Notes under the pieces: generated by a model
Seen by the model: only the letters and a program-made list of their open reading frames with translations
Databases searched by the model: none
Told to the model about the DNA's origin: nothing
Made by a program: the position numbers and the translations under genes
NCBI GenBank assembly: GCA_937925095.1
Contig: CALEXX010000019.1
Location: 1-64,000 of the forward strand
Reading direction: 5' to 3'
Length of the DNA: 64,000 nt
Source of the DNA: an uncultured Leptotrichia sp.
GTDB lineage: Bacteria > Fusobacteriota > Fusobacteriia > Fusobacteriales > Leptotrichiaceae
Shown here: piece by piece, positions 8,675 to 15,721 of the stretch
Numbering within the stretch: position 1 is the stretch's first letter
Layout: every line of letters begins with the position of its first letter

Positions 8675-9556
8675 TTATTTTGAAAGATATTCCATCAGTG
8701 CATCGTATTGTTTTTTAGCCTGTTCATATCCTACATTATACACATTTGTAAGTTTTTCCTTATTTTTCTCTATTCTTCCAAGATTTAATGGAGTTTCAGG
8801 CTGAATTATAAATACCTTTCCCTGTTTTTCCAGTTCATAAATATATTCCAGTATTTCATTGTATCTGCTAAATCTTGTATTCATAAGTTCTACAAATTTA
8901 GGATATTTCTTATATCTTATCGCTGAAATTTTTCCAAGTTTACTTTGTTTTTTTCTATATTTTCTATCTCTTGTCATTATAATTACATTTTTTGTATTAC
9001 CATTTTCTATTGATTTTTTTATTGGTATGGAGTCTGATACTCCACCGTCAAGATAAAGCTCTCCGTTTATTTTTACCATTTTTGAAAGAAAAGGCAGTGA
9101 GCTGGAAGCTCTTATATAAACAGTATCTGTCCTGAAATCCTTCACTTCAGGATATTCTGCCTCACCTGTACGGCAGTTTGTGATTACTGCCTGAAATTTT
9201 GTCCTACTTTTCATAAATGTCTCATTATCAATTGGATTAAGCTTATCAGGAATTTCTCCATATACAAAATCAACTCCGAATAAATCTCCTGTTGTTATAA
9301 GACTGTACATACTGCAGTACCTCTTATCATCCAGATAATCCACCGATACATTGAAAGCCCTTTTATACTGTTTTGATAAATAGCTGCATGCATGGCATGA
9401 ACCGGCAGAAACTCCTATACATCCATCAAATTCAATATTTTTTTCCAAAAAAAAGTCCAGCACTCCTGCTGTAAAAATCCCTCTCAGTCCTCCACCTTCC
9501 AATACTAATCCTGTCTTTTCATTTTTATTTTCATTCATATTTTCCTTATTTTTCAT
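8675..9556 (-). CDS. Patatin-like phospholipase (YjjU/RssA-like)
   Basis: A patatin-fold serine hydrolase. The oxyanion loop LEGGGLRG is near the N-terminus, the nucleophile elbow GVSAGS follows about 30 residues later, and the DGG motif with the dyad Asp lies near the middle. The size (about 290 aa) and C-terminal region resemble the YjjU type of bacterial patatin. Several starts are possible (TTG 9583, ATG 9556, ATG 9538), none with an ideal ribosome site; the core begins about residue 17 from 9556. It follows the HAD phosphatase gene by a few bases. Likely activity: deacylation of a phospholipid or acyl lipid; the substrate is unknown. Confidence 0.86.
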   Translation of the reverse strand: MKNKENMNENKNEKTGLVLEGGGLRGIFTAGVLDFFLEKNIEFDGCIGVSAGSCHACSYLSKQYKRAFNVSVDYLDDKRYCSMYSLITTGDLFGVDFVYGEIPDKLNPIDNETFMKSRTKFQAVITNCRTGEAEYPEVKDFRTDTVYIRASSSLPFLSKMVKINGELYLDGGVSDSIPIKKSIENGNTKNVIIMTRDRKYRKKQSKLGKISAIRYKKYPKFVELMNTRFSRYNEILEYIYELEKQGKVFIIQPETPLNLGRIEKNKEKLTNVYNVGYEQAKKQYDALMEYLSK

Positions 9557-9589
9557 TTTCCCCACATCCATATTCAGTTTCAATTTATT

Positions 9590-10252
9590 TTAATCCCAGA
9601 AAAATATATCAAGCAATGTTTTTTTTCCAGGCATTCCTTCCAATTTTTTTCCTTTTTTTATCCAGTACTTCTTATCAGCAATATCATAAAGAGGCTTGTC
9701 AGCAAGGCTGTCTGAATAAAATTTTATTATTTCGTATTCTATATCATTTTCCTTTGCCCATCTGTCAAGCTTCTTGACTTTTTCCATACCTTTGTTATTT
9801 TCCCCTTTTATTTCTGCAACGAATTTTTCCTTGCCATCCCCCTGAAACTCTGTTCCAAATACCAGGTCATACCCCATTTCAGGAATAAGCCTTTCAAGCA
9901 GGAACAATGGAGTCGCCGAAGTCACTATTACCATATCAGCTTCCTTTTTGTTTTCCTCAAGTTCATTCCGGGTCCAACTGTACATTTTTTTACCATATTC
10001 CTTCCAGAATCCATCCACAATTTTTTCTATCTCTTCATTGCTGTGGGATTCCAGAAATATGAAAAATTTTTCCTTAAGACGTTTCAAGTCTGTAATTTTT
10101 ACCAGATAAAGCAGTACTTCCTTTAAATAAGTCAATCCAAAAAGAATTGCTTTTAAAGGATATTTCTTTAAATAATAAGTAAAAAAATTAGTTCCTGATT
10201 CACCGCTGTATATTGTCTTATCAAAATCATACACAATAAGTTTCTTTTTCAT
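9590..10252 (-). CDS. HAD-IB family phosphatase
   Basis: This 220-aa haloacid dehalogenase-superfamily phosphatase shows motif I DFDKT (Asp9/Asp11), motif II VTSATP and motif IV YSDSLADKPL, with a helical cap between motifs I and II as in the PSP/IB subfamily. Membership of the IB group fits phosphomonoesters such as phosphoserine, phosphoglycerol or lysophosphatidic acid. The tight link to patatin and acyltransferase genes favours a lipid-phosphate role, which is inference. It starts 17 nt after the PilB-like gene. Confidence 0.82.
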   Translation of the reverse strand: MKKKLIVYDFDKTIYSGESGTNFFTYYLKKYPLKAILFGLTYLKEVLLYLVKITDLKRLKEKFFIFLESHSNEEIEKIVDGFWKEYGKKMYSWTRNELEENKKEADMVIVTSATPLFLLERLIPEMGYDLVFGTEFQGDGKEKFVAEIKGENNKGMEKVKKLDRWAKENDIEYEIIKFYSDSLADKPLYDIADKKYWIKKGKKLEGMPGKKTLLDIFFWD

Positions 10253-10269
10253 ATAAATTCCTTCCGAAA

Positions 10270-11394
10270 TTAATCCATAAATTCATAGACATCTTTTTCA
10301 AAAATCATATTTTTAGATAATTTATCCTTTATATCCCCATCAAAATCTACAAAATATTTTTCTGCATTTCTTTTCAGCTCTTCCTTTGACTTCCTTCCTA
10401 AATTTTCTGATTTCAGAATATTTTTCACTTCATCTCCAAGAATAAGAACTTCATTTATGGAAATTCTTCCCCTATATCCTCCTGAACATTCACCGCATCC
10501 TTCTCCACCACAGAAACTGCATTTTTTCCCTACAAGCCTCTGGGCTATCACTCCCACAAGCGAATCCAGTATGAGATACTTAGGTATTCCCATATCTGTA
10601 AGCCTTATTAATGTTGAAACAGCATCATTTGTATGTATCGTAGATATTACAAGATGTCCTGTCAAAGCCGCCCTTACTGCAATTTCAGCAGTTATTTCAT
10701 CCCTTATTTCAGAAACTACAATAATATCAGGATCATTTCTCAAGGTACTTTTCAGAATTTCCGGAAAAGTTACTCCTATTTCCTCATTTACCTGAATCTG
10801 AACAAGTCCTTTCACCTTTGTTTCCACAGGGTCTTCTACTGTTATTATTTTCCTTTTTCCATTATTCAGAATATCAATTATTGAAAGAAGCGTAGTTGAT
10901 TTCCCTGAACCTGTAGGTCCGCTCACAAGTATCAGCCCAAACTTTCTTTCCAGAACTTTTTCAAGCATTCCTATACTTTTCCCTGAAAATCCCAATGTTT
11001 CAAGTTCAGTATTTTCAAGGTAGTTTTCAAGTATTCTCAGTACAATGCTTTCCCCTTCAACTGTTGGAACATATGCCGCCCTTATATTATATTTTTTCTT
11101 TAATAAAAAAGAAAAACTCCCATCCTGAGGTTTTCTCTTTTCAGCCACATTCATATTGGACAGTATTTTTACCCTGGAAATTATTTCTGTTATGTTCTTT
11201 GACAAAACTTTCCTGTCAATTTTAAAATACAGTTTTTCACTTTCCCTTAAAATACCGTCTATTCTATATTTTATTTCCATTCCATCAGTTTCATCTGAAC
11301 TTATATGGATATCACTTGCCCTTTCATTTATTCCTGTTTCTATTATTTCATTCACATATGAAACAGTACTGTTTGAAATCAGACTATTTTTCAT
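10270..11394 (-). CDS. Type II secretion / type IV pilus assembly ATPase, GspE/PilB-like, short form
   Basis: A 374-aa secretion ATPase. The N2 domain starts at once (ASDIHIS near residue 27). Walker A GPTGSGKST is near 159-167, the Asp box/Walker B region DPDIIVVSEIRD near 220-231, the His box around STIHTND, and a Cys4 zinc site (CSFCGGEGCGECSGGYRGR) near 291-310. The N1 (T2SSE_N) domain of full-length GspE/PilB is missing; usual lengths are 500-570 aa. No pilin, PilC or PilM-Q genes lie in the window, so it is an orphan here; partners may be elsewhere. The operon position after prs and tsaC-like genes is odd for a pilus motor. Confidence 0.88.
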   Translation of the reverse strand: MKNSLISNSTVSYVNEIIETGINERASDIHISSDETDGMEIKYRIDGILRESEKLYFKIDRKVLSKNITEIISRVKILSNMNVAEKRKPQDGSFSFLLKKKYNIRAAYVPTVEGESIVLRILENYLENTELETLGFSGKSIGMLEKVLERKFGLILVSGPTGSGKSTTLLSIIDILNNGKRKIITVEDPVETKVKGLVQIQVNEEIGVTFPEILKSTLRNDPDIIVVSEIRDEITAEIAVRAALTGHLVISTIHTNDAVSTLIRLTDMGIPKYLILDSLVGVIAQRLVGKKCSFCGGEGCGECSGGYRGRISINEVLILGDEVKNILKSENLGRKSKEELKRNAEKYFVDFDGDIKDKLSKNMIFEKDVYEFMD

Positions 11395-11435
11395 ACTCTC
11401 AACCTTCCCTCTTTTTTCCCTTTTTTTTTTAAATT

Positions 11436-11942
11436 TTACTTCTTTTTCTTCCCCTCTTTAACAACTGTAGATTTACCCAATTCTTCCAGTGCCATTTCAC
11501 TCTGTTTTTTAACAAAGTTGAATCTTAATTTTTGCAGAAATTGATACCATTTCAATGGTTGTTTTGCTTCTTCCACTCTTTTTACAGTTTCCTTAAGCTG
11601 TAATTTCAGATAATCCATTTCTTCATAAGATAAAAGAATTGTTTTTTCCTTAATCTTTTTGTTTTCCTTTGTTATTTCTGTTTCCTTTTCAAAATAATTA
11701 AAAAATTGAAAAAGATTTGCCAACTGCTTTTCATTTCCAAGCTGGGTTTTTATCTGTTTTTTCATTTCCTTAGTCATCGTTGACAGATAACTTCTTACAT
11801 TTTTACTTAACGTTACCTGTACCTTACGCTTTCCCTTCCCAACCTTCTGCAGCAGCTGCTGTGTTTTCATCTGGGCTCTTGCATTTACCAGTGCCATATC
11901 TGTAACTGTATTCGGGTTTACCATTTTTGCCATTTTCTTCAT
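11436..11942 (-). CDS. Hypothetical protein, Lys-rich, predicted helical
   Basis: I do not recognise this 168-aa protein. It is very basic, rich in Lys/Gln/Glu and mostly predictable as helix, with no signal peptide or membrane span. Its ATG overlaps the stop of the threonylcarbamoyl-AMP synthase gene by one base (TAATG), so it is translated by coupling. The secretion ATPase gene follows 41 nt later. The size and basic, helical make-up could suit a nucleic-acid or membrane-surface adaptor, but nothing supports a function. Confidence 0.7.
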   Translation of the reverse strand: MKKMAKMVNPNTVTDMALVNARAQMKTQQLLQKVGKGKRKVQVTLSKNVRSYLSTMTKEMKKQIKTQLGNEKQLANLFQFFNYFEKETEITKENKKIKEKTILLSYEEMDYLKLQLKETVKRVEEAKQPLKWYQFLQKLRFNFVKKQSEMALEELGKSTVVKEGKKKK

Positions 11943-12556
11943 TATCCTTTCATTAACTGTTTTATTTTTTCTATATTTATGTTTCCTTCTCTAAGTAACT
12001 CTATTTCCCCTTCCACATATTTTATAATTGTGGAAGGAACTCCTGTCAGTATTGAATTATCAGTTATTATCCCATCAACTTCACTTAAAAGGGCTTCACT
12101 CATATCCTTTATATCTGTAACTGCTTTTTCTCCTGAAATATTTGCACTTGTTGTTAAGACAATACCTCCTGTATTCTTTATAATATCAATGGCAGTCTTG
12201 TTTTTTGGAATTCTTATTCCAACTGTTTTCAGTCCACTATCAAATTTTTCCGTAAATTCTTCATTTGCCTTGAATATTATAGTCAACTCTCCAGGCCAGC
12301 ATTCTTCTATTACTTTTTTTATCCTGTCTATATTTTCTTCTGTTTCTGAAGTAAGAATCTTCAGCTTATCAGGATTGTCAATAAGTGCTATTATTTTCTT
12401 TGAAAAATCCCTTTTCTTTATTCTGTACAGCCTACTGACAGCTTCCTTATCAGGAAGAGCTCCTATTCCATACACTGTATCTGTAGGGAAAATAGTAACT
12501 CCTCCTCTTTTTAAAATCTCAACTATATCACTAACATCATTTTTTAAATTATTCAC
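11942..12556 (-). CDS. tsaC: L-threonylcarbamoyladenylate synthase (Sua5/YciO/YrdC family)
   Basis: Makes threonylcarbamoyl-AMP from Thr, bicarbonate and ATP for t6A37 in ANN-decoding tRNAs. The YrdC core shows IFPTDTVYGIGAL near the N-terminus, KKRDFSKKIIALI, PGELTIIFKAN, VGIRIPKN and TTSANISGE, matching the Sua5 core without the extra C-terminal Sua5 domain. An upstream ATG at 12583 lies inside prs; GAGGAAAAG sits 8 nt before the GTG at 12556, which I prefer (204 aa). The gene overlaps the prs stop by 8 nt, indicating coupled translation. Confidence 0.9.
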   Translation of the reverse strand: MNNLKNDVSDIVEILKRGGVTIFPTDTVYGIGALPDKEAVSRLYRIKKRDFSKKIIALIDNPDKLKILTSETEENIDRIKKVIEECWPGELTIIFKANEEFTEKFDSGLKTVGIRIPKNKTAIDIIKNTGGIVLTTSANISGEKAVTDIKDMSEALLSEVDGIITDNSILTGVPSTIIKYVEGEIELLREGNINIEKIKQLMKG

Positions 12557-13541
12557 TTTTCTTTTCCTCAACCGGCATTTCAAACAAATTACTTATTGGC
12601 TCGCTTGTAGTTATTCTCTTTATTGTTTCTGCAAACATCTTACTTGTTGAAAGTATTCTAAGCTTGTCAAATCTCTGTTCTTCCGGTAAGTAAATGCTGT
12701 CTGTTATAACAACTCTTGTAAAAGCTGACTTTTTAAGTCTTTCTAATGCAGGCCCTGAAAAAACTGCATGTGTTGCACAGGCATAAACCTCCACAGCTCC
12801 TTTTTCAATCAATGCATCAGCGGCATTACATATAGTTCCTGCTGTATCTATCATGTCATCTATCAGGATGGCTTTTTTGCCTTTTACATCCCCGATGATG
12901 TTCATTACTTCAGATACATTTGCTTTTGCACGTCTTTTGTCTATAATTGCCAGAGGGGTATGAAGCCAGTTTGCAAGTCCTCTCGCCCTTTTTACTCCTC
13001 CAACATCAGGCGATACTACAACTGTATCTTCAGGTGTAAATCCATATTTTATAAAATGTTTCGCCAAAATAGGCAATGCTTCCATATGATCAACAGGTAT
13101 ATCAAAGAATCCCTGTATCTGTCTAGCGTGTAAATCCATAGTTACAACCCTTGTTGCTCCTGCAACAGTTAAAAGATTTGCAACGAGTTTTGAAGTAATT
13201 GGCTCCCTTGGACTTGCCTTTCTATCTTGTCTTGCATATCCATAATAAGGAATTACAGCTATTATTTCCTCGGCTGATGCCCTTCTTAAAGCATCAATAA
13301 AAATAAGCAGTTCCATTATACTTTCGTTTACAGGTCGTGAAGTAGACTGTACGATGAAAACTTTACATCCTCTTACACTTTCTTCTGATTTTATAAATAT
13401 TTCTCCATCGGAGAATCTTCTCATTTGAAGTGGTGCCAAATCCACTTCAAGATACTTTGCTATTTTTTCTGCTAAATCTGTACTTGCTGAACCTGCAAAA
13501 ATTCTAATTTTCTTCTTATCTTCTTCGCTCAAGGCCGTCAT
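12549..13541 (-). CDS. prs: Ribose-phosphate pyrophosphokinase
   Basis: Makes PRPP from ribose 5-phosphate and ATP for purine, pyrimidine, His, Trp and NAD synthesis. The 330-aa sequence carries RRFSDGEIFI, PYYGYARQDRK (flexible loop region), the pyrophosphate/Mg site VTMDLHARQIQGFFDIPVD, VVSPDVGGVKRA and the PRPP-binding loop AILIDDMIDTAGT. The length is normal for class I enzymes. It follows glmU by one base, the glmU-prs pairing common in Firmicutes and other bacteria. Confidence 0.97.
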   Translation of the reverse strand: MTALSEEDKKKIRIFAGSASTDLAEKIAKYLEVDLAPLQMRRFSDGEIFIKSEESVRGCKVFIVQSTSRPVNESIMELLIFIDALRRASAEEIIAVIPYYGYARQDRKASPREPITSKLVANLLTVAGATRVVTMDLHARQIQGFFDIPVDHMEALPILAKHFIKYGFTPEDTVVVSPDVGGVKRARGLANWLHTPLAIIDKRRAKANVSEVMNIIGDVKGKKAILIDDMIDTAGTICNAADALIEKGAVEVYACATHAVFSGPALERLKKSAFTRVVITDSIYLPEEQRFDKLRILSTSKMFAETIKRITTSEPISNLFEMPVEEKKSE

Positions 13542-13542
13542 T

Positions 13543-14883
13543 TTATTTTTTCCACCCTTCTTTATTTATTTGTTTAGCTCTTCCTAATGCCAATGTACTG
13601 TCAGGTACATTTTTTGTTATTACTGATCCTGCCGCTGTAAAGGATTCTTCTCCTATTTCAACAGGAGCCACCATAATTGTATTACTTCCAATAAACGATT
13701 CTTTTCCTATTTTTGTCTTATGCTTATTTTTCCCGTCATAATTACATGTAATCGTTCCAGCACCAATATTAGTATTTTCTCCTACTTCAGCATCTCCTAT
13801 ATATGTCAGATGCCCAGATTTTACACCTTTTTCCAGTACGGCATTTTTTATTTCCACAAAATTTCCTACATGAACATTTTCCTTTAAATGAGCTTTAGGC
13901 CTCAAGTGGGCAAACGGCCCTACAGTAACACCTTCCTCCAGTGTTGACTTTTCTACAAGTGAAGACTCTATCTTCACATTATCTTTTATAATTGAATTTT
14001 CAATTCTTGTATTACTTAAAATTATACAGTTTTTCCCTATTTTTGTATTTCCCTGAATAATTACATTTGGATAAATAACAGTATCTTCTCCTATTTCAAC
14101 ATCTTCTTCTATGTAAGTAGTTGCAGGATCTATAAGAATAGCTCCATTATCCATCAGCTGAAGATTTTTTCTATCTCTTAAGATTTTATTTGCCTGGGCA
14201 AGCTGTGCCTTGGAATTTACTCCAAGCACTTCATCCTCATCATCTATCTCATAACTTCCTACTTTATAACCATCTTCAGATAAAATTTTGATTGTATCAG
14301 TTAAATAATATTCTCCTTTTATGTTGTTATTATTTATTTTCCCAAGTGCTTCCAAAAGACTTTTATACTTGAAGATATAAACTCCTGTATTTACTTCCTT
14401 TATTTTCTTCTGCTCTTCCGTTGCTTCCTTTTCTTCAATAATATCAACTACGTTTCCATCTTTTTTTATTATTCTTCCGTAGGCAAAAGGATCCTTCATA
14501 TTACACGACAGAATGATACAGTCAAGATTTTCATTATGAAACTTTTCCTTCATTCTATTTATTGTTTCTTCCCTTAATAACGGCGTATCTCCGTATGTTA
14601 TAAGAACGTCATCCTTGTTTTCCTCAATTTTTTCCTTTGCAATTAATACTGCATGTCCTGTTCCCAGCTGTTCAACTTGTTCAACAAATTCTACTTCTCC
14701 GATTGTATTCAGCACTTCTTCCATTCTATGTCCCAGAATGTAGATGCTTTTTTCAATTCCCGCATTTTTCAATAATTTTGAAACCATTTTTACCATCGGA
14801 ACTCCATTTACTTCGTGTACAACTTTTGACCTTTCCGATTTCATTCTTGTACCTTTTCCGGCTGCCAGGATTAAAGATATCAT
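13543..14883 (-). CDS. glmU: Bifunctional N-acetylglucosamine-1-phosphate uridyltransferase / glucosamine-1-phosphate acetyltransferase
   Basis: Makes UDP-GlcNAc for peptidoglycan and LPS. The N-terminal nucleotidyltransferase begins with ILAAGKGTRMKS. The second half is a left-handed beta-helix of hexapeptide repeats (for example IGEDTVIYPNVIIQG) with HLRPKAHL, NFVEIKNA and the acetyl-CoA region NYDGKNKHKTKIG. The frame is open to 14958, but GGAGGAAAA directly precedes the ATG at 14883, which also places the pyrophosphorylase motif at the normal distance; 446 aa. It heads an operon that may run 8 kb to the zinc-ribbon membrane protein gene. Confidence 0.96.
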   Translation of the reverse strand: MISLILAAGKGTRMKSERSKVVHEVNGVPMVKMVSKLLKNAGIEKSIYILGHRMEEVLNTIGEVEFVEQVEQLGTGHAVLIAKEKIEENKDDVLITYGDTPLLREETINRMKEKFHNENLDCIILSCNMKDPFAYGRIIKKDGNVVDIIEEKEATEEQKKIKEVNTGVYIFKYKSLLEALGKINNNNIKGEYYLTDTIKILSEDGYKVGSYEIDDEDEVLGVNSKAQLAQANKILRDRKNLQLMDNGAILIDPATTYIEEDVEIGEDTVIYPNVIIQGNTKIGKNCIILSNTRIENSIIKDNVKIESSLVEKSTLEEGVTVGPFAHLRPKAHLKENVHVGNFVEIKNAVLEKGVKSGHLTYIGDAEVGENTNIGAGTITCNYDGKNKHKTKIGKESFIGSNTIMVAPVEIGEESFTAAGSVITKNVPDSTLALGRAKQINKEGWKK

Positions 14884-14929
14884 TTTTCCTCCTAAAAATA
14901 TAATTATTCTAATTAAAATCTTATTTTTA

Positions 14930-14958
14930 ATTATACCAATTTTTTTTCTATTATTCAA
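14930..14958 (-). promoter_or_regulatory. Sigma-70 promoter of the glmU operon
   Basis: On the minus strand, TTGAAT (14958-14953) and TATAAT (14935-14930) are 17 nt apart, about 46 bp before the glmU ATG. This supports the shorter glmU start, since the longer frame would begin upstream of the transcript. Confidence 0.72.
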
Positions 14959-15028
14959 TGTTAAGATTTTTAAACTTCACTATGATTTTCAATTTTTATT
15001 TTTTATGTTGAAAACCTCTACTATTTAC

Positions 15029-15430
15029 TTATTTCTCTTTATCTTCCTTTTTATACTCGCAATGATTCAGATGTATTTCCAGTGCTTCAAGGGATATTTT
15101 TATTTCCAACAGGGAAAATGCAAGAGATATTATCATAAGTATAAGACTTATTACAAAAAAGAACATCCCCAGTAAATCCACCTGAAAAAATAGAAAAAAC
15201 ATTGAAACAACACATAAAAGTAAACTTGCCACTCCAAAATACTGCATCTTTTTTATATACCGCATTCTCTTCTGTAAATTTTTTATCTGATTCATCTGAT
15301 ATTCATCAGTTGTGCACACATCCATCTGTCTTACGATGGAAGCCAGTGCAAGAAATCTGTTTGTATATGCCAGCAGAAGCAATGAAACTGACGGAAAAAG
15401 AACTGCAGGTGTGGTAATTTCCAGATTCAT
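15029..15430 (-). CDS. DUF2721 family membrane protein
   Basis: This 133-aa protein has the DUF2721 N-terminus (TPAVLFPSVSLLLLAYTNRFLALASIVRQM) and two further hydrophobic segments in the middle (about residues 62-100), separated by a basic loop (NLQKRMRYIKKMQYFG). The family has no known function. AGGAGAATAGG precedes the ATG. A TATAAT on the minus strand (about 15455-15465) suggests its own promoter, and the feo terminator lies just upstream, so it is transcribed alone. Confidence 0.82.
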   Translation of the reverse strand: MNLEITTPAVLFPSVSLLLLAYTNRFLALASIVRQMDVCTTDEYQMNQIKNLQKRMRYIKKMQYFGVASLLLCVVSMFFLFFQVDLLGMFFFVISLILMIISLAFSLLEIKISLEALEIHLNHCEYKKEDKEK

Positions 15431-15489
15431 ACCTATTCTCCTTTCATCTGAAATCTTTTTTATATTATAACATATATTCGGTTATTTTC

Positions 15490-15534
15490 GAAAAAAATGA
15501 AAAAGCAAGGCTGAGTTTTATAAATCGGCCTTGC
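15490..15534 (-). terminator. Intrinsic terminator of the feo operon
   Basis: A GC-containing 10-bp stem (GCAAGGCTGA / TCGGCCTTGC with one G-T pair; 15505-15514 with 15525-15534) and a T-rich tail on the minus strand lie 12 bp after the Cys-rich peptide gene. Confidence 0.85.
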
Positions 15535-15545
15535 ATCTATTCTAA

Positions 15546-15692
15546 TTATTTGTTTATACGTTTACTACATGAGGAAGAATGACAATCTTTCTTACCACAG
15601 TTGCAGCCACCATGTTTCTTCACTCTTTTTACCGCAAATGCGACTGCAAGAATTACCACTGCTAACACAATTATTGTTGACATATTTTCCAT
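15546..15692 (-). CDS. FeoB-associated Cys-rich membrane peptide
   Basis: A 48-aa gene (45 aa if the ATG at 15683 is used, which has AAGGGG 9 nt upstream). One membrane segment (STIIVLAVVILAVAFAV) is followed by a basic stretch and a Cys cluster (GGCNCGKKDC, then SSSC). This is the layout of the FeoB-associated Cys-rich protein family (PF12669), which takes the place of FeoC in many Gram-positive and fusobacterial feo operons. It begins about 30 bp after feoB. A redox or metal-sensing role for the cysteines is only presumed in the family. Confidence 0.85.
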   Translation of the reverse strand: MENMSTIIVLAVVILAVAFAVKRVKKHGGCNCGKKDCHSSSCSKRINK

Positions 15693-15721
15693 CCCCTTTC
15701 AGAACAAATTAATTTTTTATA

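Noticed and set aside
11979..12650. A 223-codon plus-strand frame opposite tsaC and prs
   Set aside because: Antisense to clear genes, with Ser/Phe/Ile-heavy composition and no ribosome site.
15029..15430. DUF2721 as part of the feo operon
   Set aside because: A GC-rich terminator lies between the Cys-rich peptide gene and this gene, and a separate TATAAT precedes it.
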